Positions 1-9,709 of a DNA stretch of 64,000 nt are shown here, in pieces; positions within the stretch are counted from its first letter, which is position 1, and every line of letters starts with the position of its first letter. The DNA is taken from NCBI GenBank assembly GCA_036897445.1, contig JAYMTL010000027.1:62001-126000 (forward strand), in the 5' to 3' direction. Below the pieces are notes generated by a model. It was not told the DNA's origin, searched no databases, and was given only the letters and a program-made list of their open reading frames with translations. Both the position numbers and the translations under genes were made by a program. The stretch comes from Pelargonium tetragonum (lineage: Eukaryota; Streptophyta; Magnoliopsida; Geraniales; Geraniaceae).

Positions 1-709
1 CCGCCACCCTAATTATGCCCCCCGGATCAAGAAACAAGTCAAAATTCTTAGAAAAGTCCAAGGGAAAACTCATTTTTTTAGAGCACAAATAGAACTAGAT
101 TCCGCCTAGTTAGAACTACCTTTTACAAAAACCGGGTAGCTTAGGTGTAACAATTAAAAACTTGATAAACCAGCGACTCACTGAATTAAGAGCTTAAATA
201 AAGAGCACTACAAAAACTTAAATACTGTCTTAGTCTTGACTTAGTGAATTATATATCCGTACATTTCATTTCTGATAAGCATTACCGTAGTTGATGAGAG
301 AACTCCTTAGTTTATAAGTCAAGAATTTTTTGGATCTCCTCTTACAGATTTTCCGCTATGCGATAGAGAAGGCCTTGGTTAGCTTTAGAATATAGAATAT
401 CGTGCTTTGTTTTAGATGCTCAATTCCGCTATTCATTTTATTGCATCTACCTTGATGTGTAATCAGAGCCACTGTCTTCGATATTTTTGGTCGAAACCGC
501 TAAACAAGCAAGAACTGCAATTTGTCTAGAGGTGAAGGAAAAATAATATGAATCCAGCTCTAGGCTACTCCTAACTCTTTAGTGACACAACTAGTTTCAC
601 TGGATAATTTTTGTAAATCTTTCTTGTATATCCTGTAAAAGGAAACAAATATAAAACCCCGAGAGGCTCCCTAAGGAATTTTGCTCGGATGTATTACGCA
701 CGCCCACTC
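1..709. other. gene-free spacer
   Basis: No coding, tRNA or rRNA signal was found. The stretch is AT-rich with frequent stops on both strands and one GC-box-like sequence near 663-675 (GAGGCTCCCTAAGG). Confidence 0.6.
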
Positions 710-793
710 TAGTAAACTAAAAAAGCTAGTTAAAATAAAAAGAAGTTTCCTTAGTAAACTAAAAAAGCTAGTTAAAATAAAAAGAAGTTTCCT
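710..793. repeat. perfect 42-bp tandem duplication, two copies
   Basis: The unit starting TAGTAAACTAAAAAAGC occurs at 710-751 and again, without a mismatch I can see, at 752-793. The absence of differences implies a young duplication or ongoing homogenisation, for example by slippage or short-repeat recombination. It encodes no open frame. Confidence 0.95.
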
Positions 794-1340
794 TTTATAA
801 TTACACACTAACTTCAATATTGAATATACGAGAGTCCTATACTTTACTTTCCAAATTTATAATAGAGGTATAGTTTTGTGAATTTGAGTTAGTTACACTT
901 TTTAAGAATTTCCGCATACAATTATTTGTATTCTCCTAAAACTTTCATTTAGTTGTTTGCTTCGTAATTTTTAAAGAGGAGCCAAAATTGAGAGGATTCG
1001 TGTAGCTAGGAATTTTAAGTAAGATAGAAGTGTTCTTTGTTAAGTACTTTTTAGACTCTCCGAAGAAACCCTATAAAAGAAAAGAATCGCGGTTAAAACT
1101 TATATACTTTGTCCTACGAGTAAATATATACCCCGCTTTAAGAAGCTCCGGGAAAGCTCTACCAATAAAAAGAATCTGGTGTTAATTCGTTCTATAAAGT
1201 ACAGGAATTCTTCGTTGCCTTAACTTACTAAGATCCATGTCCTAAGTTACTTAACTCCTAAAATATGCTGGTAGAGGGTTGGACTATTCGACAAACTCTC
1301 TGGGCCTTACTTAATTCTTATAAATTCACTTTTTTAAGGT

Positions 1341-1350
1341 AGGGGCTCCC
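1341..1350. repeat. GC box (AGGGGCTCCC)
   Basis: This is a member of the dispersed GGRNNYCC box family, followed by an AT-rich flank. The function is unknown. Confidence 0.6.
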
Positions 1351-1468
1351 ATCCCTAATTATACCTCGTAAAATTTAATAAGAGTTTTCAAAAGCCTTAC
1401 TAATCCAGGATTTAGGATAAACTGTGTAATTTTAGGCGTCCAGCCAGAGTCATTTGAATATGTTTATA

Positions 1469-1545
1469 AGCTCAAGTAGGGTTTGAACCTATTGCATCCA
1501 AGTTTCAAAGACTCGCCCTACCTCTTTTGCTCTTTTGGTGAAAAC
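1469..1545 (-). pseudogene. degenerate tRNA-like remnant (trnW/trnQ-like)
   Basis: On the minus strand the order GGTAGGGC (D-loop-like, 1515-1522), an anticodon-like arm, and TAGGTTCAAACCCTA (T-arm-like, near 1477-1491) matches a tRNA layout. The anticodon-like arm has a 5-bp stem with one G-T pair (1499-1503 with 1511-1515) and a 7-base loop (1504-1510) presenting TTG. The T stem has four good pairs. The 5' D-stem strand and a matching acceptor stem are missing. The middle resembles plant mitochondrial trnW (GGTAGAAC, GTCTCCAAAACCC, ATGCTGTAGGTTC) although the loop would read a glutamine anticodon. I infer a decayed tRNA gene; a chance resemblance cannot be excluded. Confidence 0.35.
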
Positions 1546-2186
1546 CTTTTACTGTACGAGGGTGCTGCTTACAGTGAAGTGTAGTAGAGACAATACCTCA
1601 CACTCCATATAGGAGTTTTGGGAGTTTCTAATAACTCTCAAATAAAGAATCTTAAATCTCATAGACCTCCTGCAAGTGCCTATACCTTATAAATGTACTT
1701 GAAATCTAAGATCTACATTTAAGGCGCCTTAGACCTAAAAACTTAGGAAACCCTCTTAATACATTGTATTTATATACAAATACTAAAAATTCATTCGTAA
1801 ACAGCTAAAGTTTATAAAAATTCTTGCTCATCCAAGATGTTGGAGTGCTCGGTGTAAGGTGCCTTTTTTTCTATATCCCATTCGTTTTTCTTGGGTTCTT
1901 ATTCGAGGATACCCTTTAGGGCTTTGAAGAATATCTTGTGGGACATAACAGTAGGGTAACTGCCTTATATTGATAAGGTGCCCCGGGAACGCTACATTTT
2001 TTCTCTTTACATATAACTTAATTCGAAAGAAAATTCAAGCTTTTTTGATTGCGCCATTTTGGTTAAATACCGGCCGCTCTTCCTATTTTATAATCAGTAT
2101 TCTTTAAATTCTTGTTCTGACAAGACGCACACTTATTTGTCTTATACTTTTCCTTATTATGTTATGATGTAAAATTTCTTTATTCC

Positions 2187-2195
2187 GGGGATCCC
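2187..2195. repeat. GC box (GGGGATCCC)
   Basis: The core GGGATCCC is a perfect 8-bp palindrome. A related box, GGGGTCCT, lies about 20 bp downstream. Confidence 0.6.
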
Positions 2196-3027
2196 TAGGT
2201 TTTATACGGGGTCCTACCGAGTTCTTTACTGTTTCAAAATTCCCTAATTGGACACTTAACAATACTCCACGCTTTTTCTACTGCCCCCGATTCCTTATTT
2301 ACTAAATATTACCTTAAAACTTCTTTTTCTTGTAAAAACTTTAATGGGTATTCCTAATCTCAAAAGCAAAAAACCTTGTGCTTAAAAAGGGCTTTGATCA
2401 ACGATAACCACTTCATTTTCTTACTTTACAACTTCCTTGCATATATATATAATGCTGCTAAGGTTTACTCTTAAGACTCAAAAACTTGCAAGATCCAAAT
2501 AAATTAGGACTAGGATCTTCCCAAGGACCTATTATACTTAGAATGCCCCTTAAAACCTATCCTAAGTTACAATTATACTAAGTACTTTTTCGGCACATAT
2601 ATAAAAGAGAGGGTTCTAGTACTGTATTTGTTAGCTTTGTTTACTTATATTAAATATTAAAGTGTAATTCCAATTGCTATAGCATAGACTTTCCCTTTTT
2701 AGGGCTCTTTTCCGGCACTCGAACTCCATTTTAAATATAAGAATGGGTTTGGATATCTTATAGAAGATTCTTTTTGCGTTAGGTTGCTTCTTCATTAATA
2801 GAATAGGTATAGTAGTTCTGGTAAATAGGGCTTTTCTACAGTTTCCCAGAAATTTTTAGAGTATAATATAATAAAGGAATTCTACTAGATTTAGTTTGAC
2901 TGCTCTGGAAAGAGAAGAAAAGATTCTTTTATTAAATTTATTTAAGGTTAGTTAATCCCCATTGCTATGAGGCTCCCTTAGTTTCTTCTGAAATTGTATA
3001 CCTTTTAGCCCTCTTTTTTGAAATTCT

Positions 3028-3037
3028 GGGGGTACCC
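3028..3037. repeat. GC box (GGGGGTACCC)
   Basis: The core GGGTACCC is a perfect 8-bp palindrome in AT-rich spacer, preceded by a T-rich tract. Confidence 0.6.
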
Positions 3038-3542
3038 ATTAAGGCTTTGTAGTTTGGGATATGTTAAAACGGGTACTTGTTATCCTACGAATCTCCGGGT
3101 GTCCCTTTTTGGGGTATAATAAGGTTTATTCAAGACTTAAAATTTGTGACGCCTCCCTGTTACTCTGCACAGTATAGAATAGACAAGAAAAAGTCCCGGA
3201 TTACACTAAGTATAATGAAATAAGTATCCAATAGATACGTATAGTTTTAGTCAAAAAAAGCAAAAGTCCTACTCCGCGGGTCTTCGCTAATAAGGATAAG
3301 GAAACTTGGGATGGCATTAATATATAGAGGAGAGATTCCTTTTCAAGAGATTTTAGATACAAATAATGGATTAAACAAGTCGTATATAAAGCTTCGCCTG
3401 GGGTTAGAAAGGAACCTTAAAAGAGAATCGGGGATCTAAAAAAATGAAAAAGTATGCCTAAAATAGGTGGAAAGCTTTACTAACTCAAAAAGGCTCTTAC
3501 TTGAACAAAGCTTCCTCCAATTAACCCCTAAAATTTACGGGC

Positions 3543-3553
3543 AAGGAGCCCCT
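3543..3553. repeat. GC box (AAGGAGCCCCT)
   Basis: This is a typical family member with A-rich 5' flank. Near-identical cores occur at 9505, 39009 and 58419. Confidence 0.6.
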
Positions 3554-3960
3554 AAAGAAAAAGCTGCTGCGGTATTCTAATATTTAGCCAAACTAAAGGT
3601 GTATTCTTCATCCTTTAAAGCTACCTTTCTTAGAACTTGCTAATTAATACGGGTTTACTAGAAGAAGGTGCTACACTTTACAATATTTAATTCTTTTTTA
3701 TTCAATACAAAGAAACAAAACTCAAGGTGAACCCCAGCCTCATGTTAGGGACTTTACTCCAATCCCATATAAGGCGCAATACTCAGTAGCGAGAAACCCA
3801 AGGAGCCAGAGGGATATACCTTAAAATCTTAAACCTATCTATACAGTATATAAAATCAAAGTCAAACGAGTCTCTATAATTATCCCTATATCTCCTAACT
3901 AATAACTATACTAAAAAAGGAAGACTATCTATAGCTACAATAAGACACTAAGGGTAACCA

Positions 3961-4071
3961 TACTAACAGCAAGCAAAAATACAATAGGCCACAGCAACAG
4001 GTCTAGCTCCTAACAGGAAGGGTCTAATATCATCTCCTAGTGCTCCTACAAAGATACAGACTAAAGTATAG
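3961..4071 (+). repeat. diverged dispersed repeat, copy A
   Basis: Three anchors occur in the same order as in copy B at 60625-60750: TACTAACAGCA (3961), GGTCTAGCTCCTAA (4000-4013) and GATACAGACTAAAGTATAG (4053-4071). The spacing differs by small indels (39 and 53 bp here, 42 and 64 bp in copy B). The surrounding 3.94-4.17 kb is A-rich and lacks GC boxes. The origin is unknown. Confidence 0.5.
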
Positions 4072-5697
4072 CTCATAACAAGAGCTTCTTAAGTCAATAT
4101 AATATAAATAAGAAAAAAGAAGAAGTAAATCTAAATCAATAGAAGAATCTAAGTCAAAGTCTAGGGTTGGGTCCTTTCTTTTAGTCAGTTGGTAGGTTAC
4201 TATTATAGTATTCTTAAAGATTATTTACTCTTTGCTAATGGACCCGCTCTGCCTATTCTATTCTTATAACTTAGATTTTGTTTTATGAAACTAGAATTCA
4301 GAAAGTCAACATTTAAATTCTAGGCTAGAAATAACAAGACCTAAATTTGAGGAAACTGATATTCTATATTAATCAAAAATTTCTAAATTATAACACCTCA
4401 ATTTTAATAAGTTGATTAAAGGACATAAAAAGGCTTACACTGCAACATTTACCAAATCCCTTAGCTTTATCAGAATTCCGCAAACCTGTATTGCTAAGTT
4501 TATAGGGAATCTAAAAACAAGTTTATAAAAGTCTCGAAAATGCCTATGCCTTTCTTTTGAAAAACGAAAATAGAAGCTCCTTTACCTTTATATAGGGAAT
4601 ACTCCGTTTTACTCGATCTGACCTAATAATAAGGGCTCTTCTTTTTAGACTCTTAGGAAACCAACAATTTTCACTTGTATTTGTATACAGTTGGAGTTAC
4701 CTCTTTTGAATAGACAACCCGGAAATATTCGAAACTGTTCCCGAATTCTTAGAACCTATCAAGCAGCTACTATACTTTTTTTATATAATATAATGTCATT
4801 TTACCTGTTTCAAAACTAATAGAATAAAACGAAGGAAACCTATTTTTAGGTTTAGTTAGAAAAATCCCTGTGATCCCAACTTACTTCAAAACACCCTAGT
4901 ATACAGGACTGATTTACTTTATAAAAGAAAGACTAGAAAACTTTCCAATATCCGGTATTCTAAAAAAAACTCCAAGGGACCCCTTAACCTTGTACTAAAA
5001 CTTACTATAACTATAAAACTATAAATGGAAACCTCAAACAAAAACGAGAATGTAGAGAACCCTAAAAAGAGCTTCCCTGCTTGTAGATGCCTACCTCCTT
5101 TATAGTTTAGTTAAAATTCCTTAGCCTATTAAGATAAGAACCCCTTTTTTCTAATGCTTTAATACCCAAAGATTTTTATGGATCCTAAACAAGGATTCTT
5201 TACGGCAATACATTAAAAAAGACTTATACATTTTTTGGGCTAATTAGGGATTTGAGTGGCCTCTCTCAAGAAAAACGAAACTCCCTAAGTATGCAGTCTT
5301 CAAGAGAACTACTGATATTACAAAGTAGTTTGGTAGAATACCGGATAATATAGAGTACAAAACTTTATATAAATAATTTAATGGAATTGGATATCTACAA
5401 GTTATAATATTTAGCAATTGGACACTTCTAATTCTAATCTGATACAGAAGAATCTATGCCTTGTGAATGAATACAATACTCTGGCAACTAAGTAACTAAA
5501 GAGAGTTCCTTTTTACTCTAGCGTTAACATTATTTAGAGTCTTTGCCTTTACTTCTTTAAGTTATATCCTATATTCTGCCCTTTAATAAGGGTTTTCTCT
5601 TAGATAAAAAAGTATTCCGGATTCATTTTGAGGAGCTAGTTTACCTTAGTAAATAATAAAAAAAGGATCCCTCTTACTTTAATTAAGCCGCGGGGGT

Positions 5698-5707
5698 GGG
5701 GAACCCC
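5698..5707. repeat. GC box (GGGGAACCCC)
   Basis: A near-perfect palindromic box with four G facing four C around AA. A second box, AAAGGCTCCTT, begins about 10 bp downstream. Confidence 0.6.
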
Positions 5708-6345
5708 GGAAAAAGGCTCCTTATTTACTTCCGCAATTACAAAAGTGGAAACCCCCTACTTTATTCTTGAACTGAAAAGCACTGCGCTATGCCTCCACAG
5801 GCACTCAAAAACTTATTTTAGGAATATAAAGCCCTTAATTTAATGTCAAGGGGTCTCTTGGAGGCGAGTTTCCTTCGTTAGATCCTTTTTTTTTGATTCT
5901 TTGCATGATAAAATTCCTTTTTTGGGTCTTTCTCTTTTCTATTTCGAGGGGGCATACACTGTTAAAGTTAATTAAAGATACTAAAAGAACCGGTTTTTAT
6001 ATTCTTTATTGTATAAACCATGTAAAATAGGCGCTTAATTCAGGGACCAAAACAGGGTTGCACTTTTTATAGTTCTGAGAAAGCTCTAGTAATAAATATG
6101 CTTCAAAAAGAGGTTTAGGTTCTTTTTTTTTTGAGTAGTGTAGTTAAGAATAAAGGGACCTTTTTAGGAAATTTAGTCAAGGATTTTTTCCTAAAGTTAC
6201 TAAGTATTTTTGTGTAAAATAAAATATCGTATCTTCAATTAAAAAAGAGATTGAATTTAAAAGTTGCTTTACTATAAATTTCTTATTCAGGGCGTCTCGT
6301 AATCAATCATACTTACTTATCTCATATCTCACTTGATTTTTTGAG

Positions 6346-6358
6346 AAGGGACCCCTTT
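6346..6358. repeat. GC box (AAGGGACCCCTTT)
   Basis: One of the fullest examples of the box consensus: A-run, GGGNNCCC-type core, T-run. Confidence 0.65.
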
Positions 6359-8411
6359 ATCCGTTCGAGCAAGTTAAAAGCGGAAAAGATCTTTAGGTCC
6401 CTAATAAGGCATCTAACCCCCAACTCGTGTATGTATTGAGAGAAACCCGGTAGCTAGTTGTTCAACTAAGAGTACTAGGCTATAACAATAACTTAAGAAG
6501 TTTTTCAAAATCCTTACAGAAAAAACTTCCGGGTTGGTAATAACTTCTTAGGTTAAAGAGCCCTTGTAAATTGTACTGCTGGGTAATATATACTAAAAAG
6601 AAGCGCGTTTATCCTAAGGGATGTCTGATATCTCTCTAAATAACCTGCCATTCATAACCCTAGTTGAAGTAACCCCCAGTAACTAAGGATTTTCGCGTAA
6701 AAAGCAAGGCAGTTAAACGCATAAACAAAAAAGCAAGAGTAAGCTCTTTACTTTACATAATTACCAGCCCGAAGGGGTTTTTCAAAAGCAATACTAAACG
6801 AAAGGTCAGAGTTTTTTAACCTTTCAGTCTTTGAATAGACAGCACAAGAAGTTCCAGTATATTTTAAGTAGCTTCCGTGTTATTGTATAGTGCCCTTTTT
6901 TTTGAATATAGGAGCGGTTAGAAGGGCCCTCCTCGGTTCCATAAAGGATAAAGTTTTTAGAGTATCCTGTTATCTCGACAGGTATTCTTGCTAAGGTACT
7001 CCTCGGGTTGGATATCGAGTTTATTTAGTTCGTAGTCTTAAGTACGAAAGATTTCGAATCTGGATTTTCGTGGTAGTAGGCTGAAGATAACAAGAAAGGA
7101 ATAGGTAACGAAGTTAAACTTCCAAATAAATTTGTCAAAAAAGCCCCTATCTAAGATACTACTATTTTATTAACCAAGTTCTTTCTTAAATACAACTAAA
7201 AAACTTAGTACCGAAGGATCCTAATCAACGGCCTATCAAGTGAATTCTGAGCAGTTATACTAGACTTCTTTTCTGTATTTAACGAAAAGCTAAAACTTAT
7301 TACTTACTCTTATGGTATGTTAGGCTTACTAGAAGAAACCTTGAAAAAGCTGTAGAGGAGCAGACTGAACCGGGCATATATAGTCCAGCTGTCAGGGGAA
7401 AGGGGAAAATATAGCTCAACTTTATTATCGATGGTTTTTTGTAAAATACATTAAACCTGAGAGAATTTAAATGACACTGCCCAAGGCTCGCCAGGCTCTG
7501 ATATAATATATAGATATAGCCAGTAAAAACCTTTTTTTACCGAAATAGGAGAAAAGTAAGCCCTAAGCGGAAGCACGAACACCTTTTATTTTAGTTAGCT
7601 ATAGTAAGTAATTTGGGAAATGCCGAGTATATTAGAATGTGGTATGACTGTTTTGCATTAGGCAAGTACAGGATTGAAGTCCGTACCATTATAAAAGACT
7701 CAAATTATTTATATAGTTCATTCTTTACATTTATGGAATCCCTGCTAAACTCCTATTTTGCCCAGTCCCAAACCCATAATATAATTATTCTTAGGTTAAA
7801 AACCACAAAGGTTTTCGATTTATATGTGTAATTTGACTTGACAGGGTATCAGGCAATCTCTCGCAAGACCCTGCTCAGGCATACTAATCCCTTATTAAGG
7901 ATTCCTCCTTGGGTTGAAGAAGCAAAGCTAGGTCAGATATATACGGTGATAAGGTTCTTTGTTAATAAAAAAGAGACTCTCTATTTAGAGCTAAAGCTTA
8001 CAAAAAAAGTCTTCCTTTTAAAAGTACTCTTAATTTAATAGCCATCGGAAATTTTAGGACTTACTTACATTCTTTTTGGGAAATAATGGAATTCTCCTTT
8101 ACTAATAATCTAGGAGAAGCTTCTATTTCTAATTATAAGGAAAGGCCTAGGATGTTTTACCAGGGGTAGGCTCTTTTTTTTTAGTCAGTCTTACTTTATG
8201 TTACCCTCTAAGATTTTGTCTTATAATTAGGAATTCCGGGACACCCTATCTAATCTAGGTAAACACTCTAGGAGAGGTCCTCGTTTTCACGAATACTCTA
8301 GATATTTTCTACTCCGCCTTGAGAAAAACTTACCAATGCCTCGCGGTATGCTACTGGCTCTTCTTGAAAAAGGAATTTTGTCTCAGATATTGGGAAAGTC
8401 TCATAATTTCT

Positions 8412-8450
8412 ATTTAAGTGAGGGCGCATTCAAAGGTTCAAATCGCTTAC
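8412..8450 (+). pseudogene. tRNA-like remnant, trnQ-like T-arm
   Basis: The stretch TTTAAGTGAGGGCGC then CATTCAAAGGTTCAAATCGC resembles plant trnQ with its anticodon arm removed: D-arm AAGTGGTAAGGC joined to GCATGCAAAGGTTCGAATC. The motif AAAGGTTCAAATCGC (8432-8446) recurs on the minus strand at 57439-57452, and 13 of its bases recur at 50363. The T stem no longer pairs (CGC instead of CC), so no functional tRNA is expected. Confidence 0.4.
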
Positions 8451-8457
8451 GTAAGAA

Positions 8458-8550
8458 AAATAGAAAATAGGAGTTCCCCTCGTGTCTTATAATGTGATTT
8501 TATAAAAACTTTATGTACGATTTTCTATTTGATTTCGTGGGAACTCCCCC
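8458..8550. repeat. two crossing inverted repeats around paired GC boxes
   Basis: AAATAGAAAAT (8458-8468) is the exact complement of ATTTTCTATTT (8520-8530). The adjacent GC box GGAGTTCCC (8470-8478) is the exact complement of GGGAACTCC (8539-8547). The two pairings interleave rather than nest, so as RNA they would make a pseudoknot-like fold, or they mark an inverted duplication of a box with its flank. No gene lies within 35 kb. Confidence 0.6.
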
Positions 8551-8819
8551 TTAGTTAAAGGAAAGATTTTATTCGTATATTCCTTCAGGTAATTAGAGAA
8601 AGAAGTCTTATCTTAACACACTAAGCTACGGGAAATAACCTATTAAAACCTTTCTAAATAAAGGAGCGAGGAAAATCCTTTATTAAACAACCATAAAGGA
8701 GAGTTAAAGAAGCTTTTTTCGTAATATAACGTGCTTGTAAAGTCAATTATAGATACTAAATATCGTGTACTAAAGGGGAGAGTTATAAAACACCTAAAAT
8801 AAAACTTCTTTTTTTCTTA

Positions 8820-9396
8820 TAGTGTTGTTTTCTGGTCTATGATCTATGAAGGAAAAGATTGGGAAATATGCTAAATCACTAGTAATTTGAAACAACTAAA
8901 ACAACTAAAGGATATGGTTATGCATTAACCTCGGATTACACTAATAGGTACTGAGTTGTGCTACTCTACGTTCTTTAATTTTTAATTCGCTAGCAGAACT
9001 GTGATTGCTTAGAACTAGACAAAGGAATTTCTATTAAGGATAAGACCTCTTATTCCTTGTTATTACTACAGAGATGAATAAACCTTTATAAATGATCTAG
9101 GAAAGGGTAGGAAGTCTTCTAGATAGTACATTGATAACACATAGACACACTGCTTAATTCTCTATTCTTCTTGACTTATTGACTTGCCTCCATACCCATC
9201 CTATGAGCTAGACCCTCTCCTCTTATATACAAAACCTTATTTCTTAGCTGCTATACTTCATTTTAGTACTTATTATATTAGTATTATTAGGAATAGATGG
9301 ATAATTTAGTAGAAACTTCCTGTCTAGAAACTCTAAGAGAATACCTGTAAATACAAGGAAAGGCTGTAGCTTAACCCAATCCCTGAATGGGAACTT
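8820..9396. other. box-poor island without recognised gene
   Basis: The texture differs from the spacer on either side: few GC boxes, T/C-rich stretches near 9165-9260, and no long open frame. It ends at the 22-bp repeat at 9397. It could be a later insertion or ordinary plant mitochondrial spacer not yet invaded by boxes. Confidence 0.35.
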
Positions 9397-9418
9397 CTCT
9401 TATCTTCGATACCTGCTT
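9397..9418 (+). repeat. 22-bp dispersed repeat, copy 1
   Basis: The 22 bases beginning CTCTTATCTTCGATACCTG are identical to 35098-35119, and the inner 18 (TCTTATCTTCGATACCTG) also occur at 15796-15813. Flanks are unrelated. An exact match of this length is very unlikely by chance in 64 kb. Confidence 0.9.
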
Positions 9419-9504
9419 TTCCTTTATTCCTAAACTTTCTTACTCTGTATCTTATAGGGCTTTCCTGTCTTTTATAATAATGGTATATAAAATTCATAAA
9501 ATAG

Positions 9505-9519
9505 AAGGGAGCCCCTTTT
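9505..9519. repeat. GC box (AAGGGAGCCCCTTTT)
   Basis: Full-length box with A-run and T-run flanks, close to the family consensus. Confidence 0.65.
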
Positions 9520-9694
9520 AGCTTGTTAACTTCGTTACCTATTCCCTTAGTTCTATCTTTATCGAAGAAAACAAATTTAGCCAGCTCTTCTACTAGACTT
9601 TATTTAATTCCTCAATGCGCAACAAAATTCGTAAAAGCACTTCAAACTTACACGAGAAGAAAATCTTACCTTTAGCTTTAACTCCCGTCGAGAA

Positions 9695-9709
9695 TTGGAA
9701 CCCCTTTTT
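9695..9709. repeat. GC box (TTGGAACCCCTTTTT)
   Basis: GGAACCCC core with a T-run on its 3' side. Related cores are at 31077 and near 44507. Confidence 0.6.

Larger units (their letters stand above)
794..3940. other. gene-free, box-bearing spacer
   Basis: No gene was recognised apart from one minus-strand tRNA-like remnant near 1.5 kb, annotated separately. GC boxes are well represented: 1341-1350, 2187-2195, 3028-3037 and 3543-3553, with degenerate ones in between (for example GGGTGTCCC near 3100). Confidence 0.6.
4111..8411. other. gene-free, box-bearing spacer
   Basis: No recognisable gene. Two short frames at 7613-7831 and 7838-8038 open with TTG, have no recognisable motif and are within chance length. 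GC boxes include 5698-5707 and 6346-6358. A 7-bp inverted repeat, AACCCGG (6444-6450) with CCGGGTT (6529-6535), brackets a vaguely tRNA-like stretch that lacks a T-arm. Confidence 0.55.

Noticed and set aside
6444-6535. Possible long-variable-arm tRNA bracketed by AACCCGG and CCGGGTT.
   Set aside because: The position expected for the T-arm holds no GTTC-type loop and no anticodon stem forms; the 7-bp inverted repeat alone is not enough.
7613-8038. Two consecutive same-frame short frames on the + strand separated by six bases.
   Set aside because: Both rely on TTG starts, have no recognisable motif, and are within chance length for this stop density.
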